This document shows, piece by piece, positions 43,701-59,690 of a stretch of DNA of 64,000 bases. The stretch is from the NCBI GenBank assembly GCA_014843695.1, contig CM026398.1:48015579-48079578 (forward strand). Direction: 5' to 3'. A program made the translations under genes and the position numbers. Numbering within the stretch: the first letter of the stretch is position 1; each line of letters starts with the position of its first letter. The DNA comes from Archivesica marissinica (taxonomy: Eukaryota; Mollusca; Bivalvia; Venerida; Vesicomyidae). The notes under the pieces are model-generated. The model was given only the letters and a program-made list of their open reading frames with translations, was not told the origin of the DNA and did no database searches.

Positions 43701-46700
43701 ACAACGAAACCAGTTTGGGATGTTCCATCGACAACAGAACAACGAAACCCATTTGGGATGTCCGATCGACAACAGAACAATGAAACCAGTTTGGGATGTC
43801 CGATCAACAACAGAACAACGAAACCAGTTTGGATGTCTGATTGACAACAGAACAATGAAACCAGTTTGGGATGTCCGATCGACAACAGCAATGGAACCGG
43901 TTGGGATGTCCGATCGACAACAGAGAAATGAAACCAGTTTGGGATGGCCTATCGACAACAGAACACCGAAACCAGTTTGGGATGTCCGATCGACAACAGA
44001 ACAACGAAACCAGTTTGGGATGTCCAATCGACAACAGAACAACGAAACCAGTTTGGGATGTCCGATCGACAACAGAACAACGAAACCAGTTTGGGATGTC
44101 CGATTGACAACAGAACAACGAAACCAGTTTGGGATGTCCGATCAACAAACGAGCAACGAAACCAGTTTGGATGTCCGATTGACAACAGAACAACGAAACC
44201 AGTTTGGGATGTCCGATTGACAACAGAACAACGAAACCACTTTGGGATGTCCGATTGACAACAGAACAACGAAACAATGTGTGATGTCTGATCGACAACA
44301 GAACAACAAAACCAGTTTGGGATGTCCGATTGACAACAGAACAACGAAACAATGTGTGATGTCTGATCGACAACAGAACAACGAAACCAGTTTGGGATGT
44401 CCGATTGACAACAGAACAACGAAACAATGTGTGATGTCTGATCGACAACAGAACAACTAAACTAGTTTGGGGTGTCCGATTGACAACAGAACAACGAAAC
44501 AATGTGTGATGTCTGATCGACAACAGAGCAACGAAACCAGTTTGGATTTCTGATTGACCACAGAGCAATGAAACCAGTTTGGGATGTCCGATCGACAAGA
44601 GCAATGGAACCGGTTGGGATGTCCGATCGACAACAGAGAAACCAAACCAGTATGGGATGGCCTATCGACAACAGAACAACGAAACCAGTTTGGGATGTCC
44701 GATCGACAACAGACCAACGAAACCCATTTGGGATGTCCGATCGACAACAGAACAACGAAACCAGTTTGGGATGTCCGATCAACAACAGAGCAACTAAACC
44801 TGTTTGGGATGTCCGATTGACAACAGAACAACGAAACCAGTTTGGGATGTCCGATCGACAACAGAACAACGAAACCAGTTTGGGATGTCCGATCAACAAA
44901 CGAGCAACGAAACCACTTTGGATGTCCGATTGACAACAGAACAACGAAACCCTTTGGGATGTCCGATCGACAACAGAACAACGAAACCAGTTTGGGATGT
45001 CCGATCAACAACAGAGCAACTAAACCTGTTTGGGATGTCCGATTGACAACAGAACAACGAAACCAGTTTGGGATGTCCGATCGACAACAGAACAACGAAA
45101 CCAGTTTGGGATGTCCGATCAACAAACGAGCAACGAAACCAGTTTGGATGTCCGATTGACAACAGAACAACGAAACCAGTTTGGGATGTCCGATTGACAA
45201 CAGAACAACGAAACCAGTTTGGGATGTCCGATTGACAACAGAACAACGAAACAATGTGTGATGTCTGATCGACAACAGAACAACAAAACCAGTTTGGGAT
45301 GTCCGATTGACAACAGAAAAACGAAACAATGTGTGATGTCTGATCGAAAACAGAGCAATGGAACCGGTTTGGGATGTCCGATCGGCAACAGAGCAACTAA
45401 ACCAGTTTGGGATGTCCGATTGACAACAGAACAACGAAACAATGTGTGATGTCTGATCGACAACAGAGCTCCGAAACCAGTTTGGATTTCTGATTGACCA
45501 CAGAGCAATGAAACCAGTTTGGGATGTCCGATCGACAACAGCAATGGAACCGGTTGGGATGTCCGATCGACAACAGAGAAACGAAACCAATTTGGGATGG
45601 CCTATCGACAACAGAACAACGAAACCAGTTTGGGATGTCCGATCGACAACAGAACAACGAAACCACTTTGGGATGTCCAATCGACAACAGAACAACGACA
45701 CCAGTTTGGGATGTCCGATCGACAACAGAACATCGAAACCCATTTGGGATGTCCGATCGACAACAGAACAATGAAACCAGTTTGGGATGTCCGATCGACA
45801 ACAGAGAAACGAAATCAGTTTGGGATGGCCTATCGACAACAGAACAACGAAACCAGTTTGGGATGTCCGATCGACAACAGAACAACGAAACCACTTTGGG
45901 ATGTCCAATCGACAACAGAACAACGAAACCAGTTTGGAATGTCCGATCGACAACAGAACATCGAAACCCATTTGGGATGTCCGATCGACAACAGAACAAC
46001 GAAACCAGTTTGGGATGTCCGATCAACAACAGAGCAACTAAACCTGTTTGAGATGTCCGATTGACAACAGAACAACGAAACCAGTTTGGATGTCCCATCG
46101 ACAACAGAACAATGAAACCATTTTGGGATGTCCGATCAACAAAAGAGCAACGAAACCAGTTTGGATGTCCCATCGACAACAGAGCAACAAAACCAGTTTG
46201 GGTGTCCGATCGACAACAGAACAACGAAACCAGTTTGGGATGTCCGATCGACAAAAGAGCAACTAAACCTGTTTGGGATGTCCGATCAACAAAAGAGCAA
46301 CTAAACCTGTTTGGGATGTCCGATTGACAACAGAACAACGAAACCAGTTTGGATGTCTGATTGACAACAGAACAATGAAACCAGTTTGGGATGTCCGATC
46401 AATAAACGAGCAACGAAACCAGTTTGGATGTCCGATTGACAACAGAACAACAAAACAAGTTTGGGATGTCCGATTGACAACAGAACAACGAAACAATGTG
46501 TGATGTCTGATCGACAACAGAGCAATGTAACCGGTTTGGGATGTCCGATCGCCAACAGAGCAACTAAACCAGTTTGGGATGTCCGATTGACAACAGAACA
46601 ACGAAACAATGTGTGATGTCTGATCGACAACAGAGCAACGAAACCAGTTTGGATTTCTGATTGACCACAGAGCAATGAAACCAATGTGGGATGTCCGATC

Positions 46701-49700
46701 GACAACAGCAATGGAACCGGTTGGGATGTCCGATCGACAACAGAGAAACGAAACCAGTTTGGGATGGCCTATCGACAACAGAACAACGAAACCAGTTTGG
46801 GATGTCCGATTGACAACAGAACAACGAAACCAGTTTGGGATGTCCGATCGACAACAGAACAACGAAACCAGTTTGGGATGTCCGATCAACAAACGAGCAA
46901 CGAAACCAGTTTGGGATGTCCGATTGACAACAGAACAACGAAACAATGTGTGATGTCTGATCAACAACAGAGCAATGGAACCGGTTTGGGATGTCCGATC
47001 GCCAACAGAGCAACTAAACCAGTTTGGGGTGTCCGATTGACAACAGAACAATGAAACAATGTGTGATGTCTGATCGACAACAGAGCAACGAAACCAGTTT
47101 GGATTTCTGATTGACCACAGAGCAATGAAACCAGTTTGGGATGTCCGATCGACAACAGCAATGGAACCGGTTGGGATGTCCGATCGACAACAGAGAAACG
47201 AAACCAGTTTGGGATGGCCTATCGACAACAGAACAACGAAACCAGTTTGGGATGTCCGATCGACAACAGACCAACGAAACCCATTTGGGATGTCCGATCG
47301 ACAACAGAACAACTAAACCAGTTTGGGATGTCCGATTGACAACAGAACAACGAAACCAGTTTGGGATGCCCGATCGACAACAGAACAACGAAACCAGTTT
47401 GGGATGTCCGATCAACAAACGAGCAACGAAACCAGTTTGGATGTCCGATCGACAACAGCAATGGAACCGGTTGGGATGTCCGATCGACAACAGAGAAACG
47501 AAACCAGTTTGGGATGGCCTATCGACAACAGAACAACGAAACCAGTTTGGTATGTCCGATCGACAACAGACCAACGAAACCCATTTGGGATGTCCGATCG
47601 ACAACAGATCAACGAAACCAGTTTGGGATGTCCGATCAACAAAAGAACAACGAAACCAGTTTGGATGTCCGATCGACAACAGAACAACAAAACCAGTTTG
47701 GGATGTCCGATCGACAACAGAACAACGAAACCAGTTTGGATGTCCGATCGACAACAGAACAACGAAACAATTTGTGATGTCTGATCGACAACAGAACAAC
47801 AAAACCAGTTTGGGATGTCCGATCGACAACATAACAACGAAACCAGTTTGGGATGTCCGATTGACAACAGAACAACGAAACCAGTTTGGATGTCTGATTG
47901 ACAACAGAACAATGAAACCAGTTTGGGATGTCCGATCAACAAACGAGCAACGAAACCAGTTTGGATGTCCGATTGACAACAGAACAACAAAACAAGTTTG
48001 GGATGTCCGATTGACAACAGAACAACGAAACAATGTGTGATGTCTGATCGACAACAGAGCAATGTAACCGGTTTGGGATGTCCGATCGCCAACAGAGCAA
48101 CTAAACCAGTTTGGGATGTCCGATTGACAACAGAACAACGAAACAATGTGTGATGTCTGATCGACAACAGAGCAACGAAACCAGTTTGGATTTCTGATTG
48201 ACCACAGAGCAATGAAACCAATGTGGGATGTCCGATCGACAACAGCAATGGAACCGGTTGGGATGTCCGATCGACAACAGAGAAACGAAACCAGTTTGGG
48301 ATGGCCTATCGACAACAGAACAACGAAACCAGTTTGGGATGTCCGATTGACAACAGAACAACGAAACCAGTTTGGGATGTCCGATCGACAACAGAACAAC
48401 GAAACCAGTTTGGGATGTCCGATCAACAAACGAGCAACGAAACCAGTTTGGGATGTCCGATTGACAACAGAACAACGAAACAATGTGTGATGTCTGATCA
48501 ACAATAGAGCAATGGAACATGTTTGGGATGTCCGATCGCCAACAGAGCAACTAAACCAGTTTGGGGTGTCCGATTGACAACAGAACAATGAAACAATGTG
48601 TGATGTCTGATCGACAACAGAGCAACGAAACCAGTTTGGATTTCTGATTGACCACAGAGCAATGAAACCAGTTTGGGATGTCCGATCGACAACAGCAATG
48701 GAACCGGTTGGGATGTCCGATCGACAACAGAGAAACGAAACCAGTTTGGGATGGCCTATCGACAACAGAACAACGAAACCAGTTTGGGATGTCCGATCGA
48801 CAACAGACCAACGAAACCCATTTGGGATGTCCGATCGACAACAGAACAACTAAACCTGTTTGGGATATCCGATTGACAACAGAACAACGAAACCAGTTTG
48901 GGATGCCCGATCGACAACAGAACAACGAAACCAGTTTGGGATGTCCGATCAACAAACGAGCAACGAAACCAGTTTGGATGTCCGATCGACAACAGCAATG
49001 GAACCGGTTGGGATGTCCGATCGACAACAGAGAAACGAAACCAGTTTGGGATGGCCTATCGACAACAGAACAACGAAACCAGTTTGGTATGTCCGATCGA
49101 CAACAGACCAACGAAACCCATTTGGGATGTCCGATCGACTACAGATCAACGAAACCAGTTTGGGATGTCCGATCAACAAACGAGCAACGAAACCAGTTTG
49201 GATGTCCGATTGACAACAGAACAACAAAACCAGTTTGGGATGTCCGATTGACAACATAACAACGAAACCAGTTTGGGTTGTCCGATTGACAACAGAACAA
49301 CGAAACAATGTGTGATGTCTGATCGACAACAGAGCAATGGAACCGGTTTGGGATGTCCGATCGCCAACAGAGCAACTAAACCAGTTTGGGATGTCCGATT
49401 GACAACAGAACAACGAAACAATGTGTGATGTCTGATCGACAACAGAGCTACGAAACCAGTTTGGATTTCTGATTGACCACAGAGCAATGAAACCAGTTTG
49501 GGATGTCCGATCGACAACAGCAATGGAACCGGTTGGGATGTCCGATCGACAACAGAGGAACGAAACCAGTTTGGGATGGCCTATCGACAACAGATCAACG
49601 AAACCAGTTTGGGATGTCCGATCAACAACAGAACAACTAAACCAGTTTGGGATGTCCGATCAACAAAAGAACAACGAAACCAGTTTGGATGTCCGATCGA

Positions 49701-52700
49701 CAACAGAACAACGAAACAGTTTGGGATGTCCGATCAACAAACGAGCAACGAAACCAGTTTGGATGTCCGATTGACAACAGAACAACGAAACCAGTTTTGG
49801 ATGTCCGATTGACAACAGAATAACGAAACAATGTGTGATGTCTGATCGACAACAGAACAACAAAACCAGTTTGGGATGTCCGATTGACAACAGAACAACG
49901 AAACCAGTTTGGGATGTCCGATTGACAACAGAACAACGAAACCATGTGTGATGTCTGATCGACAACAGAGCAATGGAACCGGTTTGGGATGTCCGATCGC
50001 CAACAGAGCAACTAAACCAGTTTGGGATGTCCGATTGACAACAGAACAACGAAACAATGTGTGATGTCTGATCGACAACAGAGCTACGAAACCAGTTTGG
50101 ATTTCTGATTGACAACAGAACAATGAAACCAGTTTGGGATGTCCGATCAACAAACGAGCAACGAAACCAGTTTGGAGGTCCGATTGACAACAGAACAACA
50201 AAACAAGTTTGGGATGTCCGATTGACAACGAAACAATGTGTGATGTCTGATCGACAACAGAGCAATGGAACCGGTTTGGGATGTCCGATCGCCAACAGAG
50301 CAACTAAACCAGTTTGGGATGTCCGATTGACAACAGAACAACGAAACAATGTGTGATGTCTGATCGACAACAGAGCAACGAAACCAGTTTGGATTTCTGA
50401 TTGACCACAGAGCAATGAAACCAATTTGGGATGTCCGATCGACAACAGCAATGGAACCGGTTGGGATGTCCGATCGACAACAGAGAAAAGAAACCAGTTT
50501 GGGATGGCCTATCGACAACAGAACAACGAAACCAGTTTGGGATGTCCGATCGACAACATAACAACAAAACCAGTTTGGGATGTCCGATCGACAACAGAAC
50601 AACGAAACCACTTTGGGATGTCCAATCGACAACAGAACAACGAAACCAGTTTGGGATGTCCGATCGACAACAGAACAACGAAACCAGTTTGGGATGTCCG
50701 ATCAACAAACGAGCAACGAAACCAGTTTGGGATGTCCGATTGACAACAGAACAACGAAACCAGTTTGGGATGTCCGATCGACAACAGAACAACGAAACCA
50801 GTTTGTGATGTCCGATCAACAAACGAGCAACGAAACCAGTTTGGATGTCCGATTGACAACAGAACAACGAAACCAGTTTTGGATGTCCGATTGACAACAG
50901 AACAACGAAACAATGTCTGATGTCTGATCGACAACAGAACAACAAAACCAGTTTGGGATGTCCGATTGACAACAGAACAACGAAACCAGTTTGGGATGTT
51001 CGATTGACAACAGAACAACGAAACAATGTGTGATGTCTGATCGACAACAGAGCAATGGAACCGGTTTGGGATGTCCGATCGCCAACAGAGCAACTAAACC
51101 AGTTTGGGATGTCCGATTGACAACAGAACAACGAAACAATGTGTGATGTCTGATCGACAACAGAGCTACGAAACCAGTTTGGATTTCTGATTGACCACAG
51201 AGCAATGAAACCAGTTTGGGATGTCCGATCGACAACAGCAATGGAACCGTTTGGGATGTCTGATCGACAACAGAGAAACGAAACCAGTGTGGGATGGCCT
51301 ATCGACAACAGAACAACGAAACCAGTTTGGGATGTCCGATTGACAACAGAACTACGAAACCAGTTTGGGATGTCCGATTGACAACAGAACAACGAAACAA
51401 TGTGTGATGTCTGATCGACAACAGAACAACAAAACCAGTTTGGGATGTCCGATTGACAACAGAACAACGAAACAATGTGTGATGTCTGATCGACAACAGA
51501 ACAACGAAACCAGTTTGGGATGTCCGATTGACAACAGAACAACGAAACAATGTGTGATGTCTGATCGACAACAGAGCAATGGAACCGGTTTGGGATGTCC
51601 GATCGCCAACAGAGCAACTAAACCAGTTTGGGATGTCCGATTGACAACAGAACATCGAAACAATGTGTGATGTCTGATCGACAACAGAGCAACGAAACCA
51701 GTTTGGATTTCTGATTGACCACAGAGCAATGAAACCAGTTTGGGATGTCCGATCGACAACAGCAATGGAACCGGTTGGAATGTCCGATCGACAACAAACT
51801 TACGAAACCAGTTTGGGATGGCCTATCGACAACAGAACAACGAAACCAGTTTGGGATGTCCGATCGACAACAGACCAACGAAACAATGTGTGATGTCTGA
51901 TCGACAACAGAACAACGAAACCAGTTTGGGATGTCCGATTGACAACAGAACAGCGAAACAATGTGTGATGTCTGATCGACAACAGAGCAATGGAACCGGT
52001 TTGGGATGTCCGATCGCCAACAGAGCAACTAAACCAGTTTGGGGTGTCCGATTGACAACAGCAATGGAACCGGTTGGGATGTCCGATCGACAACAGAGAA
52101 AGAAAACCAGTTTGGGATGGCCTATCGACAACAGAACAACGAAACCAGTTTGGGATGTCCGATCGACAACAGAACAACGAAACCAGTTTGGGATGTCCGA
52201 TCGACAACAGAACAACGAAACCACTTTGGGATGTCCAATCGACAACAGAACAAGGAAACCAGTTTGGGATGTCCGATCGACAGCAGAACAACGAAACCAG
52301 TTTGGGATGTCCGATCAACAAACGAGCAACGAAACCAGTTTGGGATGTCTGATTGACAACAGAACAACGAAACAATGTGTGATGTCTGATCAACAACAGA
52401 GCAATGGAACCGGTTTGGGATGTCCGATCGCCAACAGAGCAACTAAACCAGTTTGGGGTGTCCGATTGACAACAGAACAATGAAACAATGTGTGATGTCT
52501 GATCGACAACAGAGCAACGAAACCAGTTTGGATTTCTGATTGACCACAGAGCAATGAAACCAGTTTGGGATGTCCGATCGACAACAGCAATGGAACCGGT
52601 TGGGATGTCCGATCGACAACAGAGAAACGAAACCAGTTTGGGATGGCCTATCGACAACAGAACAACGAAACCAGTTTGGGATGTCCGATCGACAACAGAC

Positions 52701-55700
52701 CAACGAAACCCATTTGGGATGTCCGATCGACAACAGAACAATGAAACCAGTTTGGGATGTCCGATCAACAACAGAGCAACTAAACCTGTTTGGGATATCC
52801 GATTGACAACAGAACAACGAAACCAGTTTGGAATGTCCGATCGACAACAGAACAACGAAACCAGTTTGGGATGTCCGATCAACAAACGAGCAACGAAACC
52901 AGTTTGGATGTCCGATCGACAACAGCAATGGAACCGGTTGGGATGTCCGATCGACAACAGAGAAACGAAACCAGTTTGGGATGGCCTATCGACAACAGAA
53001 CAACGAAACCAGTTTGGGATGTCCGATCGACAACAGACCAACGAAACCCATTTGGGATGTCCGATCGACAACAGATCAACGAAACCAGTTTGGGATGTCC
53101 GATCGACAACAGACCAACGAAACCCATTTGGGATGTCCGATTGACAACAGAACAACGAAACAATGTGTGATGTCTGATCGACAACAGAACAACGAAACCA
53201 GTTTGGGATGGCCTATCGACAACAGAACAACGAAACCAGTTTGGGATGTCCGATCGACAACAGCAATGGAACCGGTTGGAATGTCCGATCGACAACAGAG
53301 AAACGAAACAAGTTTGGGATGGCCTATCGACAACAGAACAACGAAACCAGTTTGGGATGTCCGATCGACAACAGACCAACGAAACCCATTTGGGATGTCC
53401 GATCGACAACAGAACAACAAAATCAGTTTGGGATGTCCGATTGACAACAGAACAACGAAACCAGTTTGGGTTGTCCGATTGACAACAGAACAACGAAACA
53501 ATGTGTGATGTCTGATCGACAACAGAGCAATGGAACCGGTTTGGGATGTCCGATCGCCAACAGAGCAACTAAACCAGTTTAGGATGTCCGATTGACAACA
53601 GAACAACGAAACAATGTGTGATGTCTGATCGACAACAGAGCTACGAAACCAGTTTGGATTTCTGATTGACCACAGAGCAATGAAACCTGTTTGGGATGTC
53701 CGATCGACAACAGCAATGGAACCGGTTGGGATGTCCGATCGACAACAAAGAAACGAAACCAGTTTGGGATGGCCTATCGACAACAGAACAACGAAACCAG
53801 TTTGGGATGTCCGATCGACAACAGCAATGGAACCGGTTGGGATGTCCGATCGACAACAGAGAAACGAAACCAGTTTGGGATGGCCTATCGACAACAGATC
53901 AACGAAACCAGTTTGGGATGTCCGATCAACAACAGAGCAACTAAACCTGTTTGGGATGTCCGATTGACAACAGAACAACGAAAGCAGTTTGGGATGTCCG
54001 ATCGACAACAGAACAACGAAACCAATTTTGGATGTCCGATTGACAACAGAACAACGAAACAATGTGTGATGTCTGATCGACAACAGAACAACAAAACCAG
54101 TTTGGGATGTCCGATTGACAACAGAACAACGAAACCAGTTTGGGATGTCCGATTGACAACAGAACAACGAAACAATGTGTGATGTCTGATCGAAAACAGA
54201 GCAATGGAACCGGTTTGGGATGTCCGATCGCCAACAGAGCAACTAAACCAGTTTGGGATGTCCGATTGACAAAAGAACAACGAAACAATGTGTGATGTCT
54301 GATCGACAACAGAGCTACGAAACCAGTTTGGATTTCTGATTGAACACAGAGCAATGAAACCAGTTTGGGATGTCCGATCGACAACAGCAATGGAACCGGT
54401 TGGGATGTCTGATCGACAACAGAGAAACGAAACCAGTTTGGGATGGCCTATCGACAACAGAACAACGAAACCAGTTTGGGATGTCCGATTGACAACAGAA
54501 CAACGAAACCAGTTTGGGATGTCCGATTGACAACAGAACAACGAAACAATGTGTGATGTCTGATCAACAACAGAACAACAAAACCAGTTTGGGATGTCAG
54601 ATTGACAACAGAACAACGAAACAATGTGTGATGTCTGATCGACAACAGAACAACGAAACCAGTTTGGGATGTCCGATTGACAACAGAACAACGAAACAAT
54701 GTGTGATGTCTGATCGACAACAGAGCAATGGAACCGGTTTGGGATGTCCGATCGCCAACAGAGCAACTAAACCAGTTTGGGATGTCCGATTGACAACAGA
54801 ACATCGAAACAATGTGTGATGTCTGATCGACAACAGAGCAACGAAACCAGTTTGGATTTCTGATTGACCACAGAGCAATGAAACCAGTTTGGGATGTCCG
54901 ATCGACAACAGCAATGGAACCGGTTGGAATGTCCGATCGACAACAAACTTACGAAACCAGTTTGGGATGGCCTATCGACAACAGAACAACGAAACCAGTT
55001 TGGGATGTCCGATCGACAACAGACCAACGAAACAATGTGTGATGTCTGATCGACAACAGAACAACGAAACCAGTTTGGGATGTCCGATTGACAACAGAAC
55101 AACGAAACAATGTGTGATGTCTGATCGACAACAGAGCAATGGAACCGGTTTGGGATGTCCGATCGCCAACAGAGCAACTAAACCAGTTTGGGGTGTCCGA
55201 TTGACAACAGAACAACGAAACAATGTGTGATGTCTGATCGACAACAGAGCAACGAAACCAGTTTGGATTTCTGATTGACCACAGAGCAATGAAACCAGTT
55301 TGGGATGTCCGATCGACAACAGCAATGGAACCGGTTGGGATGTCCGATCGACAACAGAGAAACGAAACCAGTTTGGGATGGCCTATCGACAACAGAACAA
55401 CGAAACCAGTTTGGGATGTCCGATCGACAACAGACCAACGAAACCCATTTGGGATGTCCGATCGACAACAGAACAACGAAACCAGTTTGGGATGTCCGAT
55501 CAACAACAGAGCAACTAAACCTGTTTGGGATGTCCGATTGACAACAGAACAACGAAACCAGTTTGGGATGTCTGATCAACAAACGAGCAACGAAACCAGT
55601 TTGGATGTCCGATTGACAACAGAACAACGAAACTAGTTTGGGATGTCCGATTGACAACAGAACAACGAAACCAGTTTGGGATGTCCGATTGACAACAGAA

Positions 55701-58700
55701 CAACGAAACAATGTGTGATGTCTGATCGACAACAGAACAATAAAACCAGTTTGGGATGTCCGATTGACAACAGAACAACGAAACCAGTTTGGGATGTCAG
55801 ATTGACAACAAAACAACGAAACAATGTGTGATGTCTGATCGACAACAGAGCAATGGAACCGGTTTGGGATGTCCGATCGCCAACAGAGCAACTAAACCAT
55901 TTTGGGATGTCCGATTGACAACAGAACAACGAAACAATGTGTGATGTCTGATCGACAACAGAGCAACGAAACCAGTTTGGATTTCTGATTGACCACAGAG
56001 CAATGAAACCAGTTTGGGATGTCCGATCGACAACAGCAATGGAACCGGTTGGAATGTCCGATCGACAACAGAGAAACGAAACCAGTTTGGGATGGCCTAT
56101 CGACAACAGAACAACGAAACCAGTTTGGGATGTCCGATCGTCAACAGACCAACGAAACCCATTTGGGATGTCCGATCGACAACAGAACAACGAAACCAGT
56201 TTGGGATGTCCGATCGACAACAGCAATGGAACCGGTTGGGATTTCCGATCGACAACATAACAATGAAACCAGTTTGGGATGTCCGATCGACAACAGAACA
56301 ACGAAACAAGTTTGGGATGTCCCATCGACAACAGAACAACCAAACCCATTTGGGATGTCCGATCGACAACAGAACAACGAAACCAGATTGGGATGTCCGA
56401 TCAACAACAGAGCAACTAAACCTGTTTGGGATGTCCGATTGACAACAGCAACGGAACCGGTTGGGATATCAGATCGACAACAGAGAAACGAAACCAGTTT
56501 GGGATGGCCTATCGACAACAGAACAACGAAACCAGTTTGGGATGTCCGATCAACAAAAGAGCAACGAAACCAGTGTGGATGTCCCATCGACAACAGAGCA
56601 ATAAAACCAGTGTGGGTGTCCGATCGACAAAAGAACAACGAAACGAGTGTGGATGTCCGATCGACAACAGAACAACGAAACCAGTTTGGGATGTCCGATT
56701 GACAACAGAACAACGAAACCAGTTTGGGATGTCCGATTGACAACAGAGCAACGAAACCAATTTGGGATGTCCGATTGACAACAGAGCAACGAAACCAGTT
56801 TGGGATGTCCGATTGACAACAGAACAACGAAACCAGTTTGGGATGTCCGATTGACAACAGAGCAACGAAACCAGTTTGTGATATCCGATCGACAAGATAA
56901 CAACGAAACCAGTGTGGATGTCCGATCGACAACAGAACAACGAAACCAGTTTGGGATGTCCCATCGACAACAGAACAATGAAACCAGTTTGGGATGTCCC
57001 ATCGACAACAGAGTAGTGGAACTGGTTTGGGATGTCTGATTGACAAGATAACAACGAAACCAGTTTGTGATGTCTGATCGACAACAGAACAACGAAACCA
57101 GTTTGGGATGTCCGATCGACAACAGAGCAACGAAACCAGTTTGGGGTGTCCGATCGACAACAGAACAACGAAACCAGTTTGGGTGTCCGATCGACAACAG
57201 AACAACGAAATCAGTTTGGGATGTCCGATCGACAACAGAGTAGTGGAACTGGTTTGGGATGTCTGATTGACAACAGAGCAATGAAACCAGTTTGGGATGT
57301 GCGATCGACAACAGAACAACGAAACCAGTTTGTGATGTCCGATTGACAACAGAACAACGAAACAATGTGTGATGTCTGGTCGACAACAGAGCAACGAAAC
57401 CAGTTTGGATTTCTGATTGACCACAGAGCAATGAAACCAGTTTGGGATGTCCGATCGACAACAGCAATGGAACCGGTTGGGATGTCCGATCGACAACAAC
57501 AATGAAATCAGTTTGGGAGGTCCGATCGACAACAGAACAACGAAACCAGGTTGGGATATCCCATCGACAACAGAACAATGAAACCATTTTGGGATGTCCG
57601 ATCAACAAAAGAGCAACGACACCAGTTTGGATGTCCCATCGACAACAGAGCAACAAAACCAGTGTGGGTGTCCGATCGACAACAGAACAACGATACTAGT
57701 TTGGATGTCCGATCGACAACAGAACAACGAAACCAGTTTGGGATGTCCGATTGACAACAGAACAACGAAACCAGTTTGGGATGTCCGATTGACAACAGAG
57801 CAACGAAACCAGTTTGGGATGTCCGATTGACAACAGAACAACGAAACCAGTTTGGGATGTCCGATTGACAACAGAGCAACGAAACCAGTTTGTGATGTCC
57901 GATCGACAAGATAACAACGAAACCAGTTTGGGATGTCCGATCGACAACAGAACAACGAAACCAGTTTGGGATGTCCCATCGACAACAGAGTAGTGGAACT
58001 GGTTTGGGATGTCTGATCGACAACATAACAACGAAACCAGTTTGGGATGTCCGATCGACAATAGAGCAACGAAACCAGTTTGGGATGTCCGATCGACAAC
58101 AGAACAACGAAACCAGTTTGGGTGTCCGATCGACAACAGATCAACGAAATCAGTTTGGGATGTCCGATCGACAACAGAGTAGTGGAACTGGTTTTGGATG
58201 TCTGATTGACAACAGAGCAATGATACCAGTTTGTGGTGTGCGATCGACAACAGAGCAACAAAACAAGTTAGGATGTCCGATTGACAACAGAACAACGAAA
58301 CCAGTTTGGGATGTCCGATCGACAACAGAACAATGAAACCAGTTTGGGATGTCCGATCGACAACAGAACAACGAAACCAGTTTGTGATGTCCGATTGACA
58401 ACAGAACAACGAAACAATGTGTGATTTCTGATCGACAACAGAGCAATGAAACCGGTTTGGGATGTCCGATCGACAACAGATCAACTAAGCCAGTTTGGAT
58501 GTCCGATCGACAACAGAGCAATGAAACCTGTTTGGGATGTCTGATCGACAACAGACAACAGAACAATGAAACCAGTTTGGGATTTCCGATCGACAACAGA
58601 ACAACGAAACAATGTGTGATGTCTGATCGACAACAGAGCAACGAAACCTGTTTGGGATGTCCGATCGACAACAGAACAACGAAACCAGTTTGTGATGTCC

Positions 58701-59690
58701 GATTGACAACAGAACAACGAAACAATGTGTGATGTCTGATCGACAACAGAGCAATGAAACCGGTTTGGGATGTCCGATCGACAACAGATCAACTAAGCCA
58801 GTTTGGGATGTCCGATTGACAACAGAACAACGAAACAATGTGTGATGTCTGATCGACAACAGAGCAATGGAACCGGTTTGGGATGTCCGATTGACAACAG
58901 AGCAATGAAACCAGTTTGGGATGTCCGATCGACAACAGCAATGGAACCGGTTGGGGATGTCTGATCGACAACAGAGCAACGAAACCAGTTTGGATGTCTG
59001 ATCGACAACAGAGCAATGGAACTGGTTTGAGTGTCCGATCGACAACAGAAGAACGAAACCAGTTTATGTTGTCCGATCGACAACAGAACAACGAAACCAG
59101 TTTGGGATGTCCGATCGACAACAGAGCAATGGAACCGGTTTGGGATGTCCGATCGACAACAGAGCAATTGAACCGGTTTGGGATGTCCGATCGACAACAG
59201 CAATGGAACCGGTTGGGGATGTCTGATTGACCACAGAACAACGAAACCAGTTTGGATGTCCGATCGACAACAGAACAACGAAACAATGTGTGATGTCTGA
59301 TCGACAACAGAGCAATGGAACCGGTTTGTGATGTCCGATCGACAACAGAGCAATTGAACCAGTTTGGGATGATCGATAACAGAGCAATGAAACCAGTTTG
59401 GGATGTCCGATCGACAACAGAGCAATGGAACCGGTTTGGGATGTCCGATCGACAACAGAGCAATTGAACCGGTTTGGGATGTCCGATCGACAACAGAGCA
59501 ATGGAACCGGTTTGGGATGTCCGATCGACAACAGAGCAATGGAACCGGTTTGGGATGTCCGATCGACAACAGAGCAATGAAACCAGTTTGGGATGTCCGA
59601 TCGACAACAGAGCAATTGAACCGGTTTGGGATGTCCGATCGACAACAGAGCAACGAAACCAGTGTGGATGTCTGATCGACAACAGAGGAC
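34720..59690. repeat. 38-bp satellite array, 25 kb
   Basis: The consensus unit is GGGATGTCCGATCGACAACA, GAACAACGAAACCAGTTT, with roughly 650 copies. Units of 37 bp (GGATGTCC after TTT) and 30 bp (CAACAGCAATGGAACCGGTT variants) are interspersed. Frequent variants are GATTGACAAC, GATCAACAAACGAGC, AACAATGTGTGATGTCTGAT, GATCGCCAACAGAGCAACTA and TTTCTGATTGACCACAGAG. The consensus has no stop codon in any frame of either strand, so it yields open frames up to 661 codons that merely recite the repeat; I do not annotate them as genes. Larger blocks inside the array are duplicated at spacings such as 1128, 1501, 1537, 3006, 3149 and 4507 bp. The last ~300 bp are more uniform (AGAGCAATGGAACCGGTTTG). 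Confidence 0.97.
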
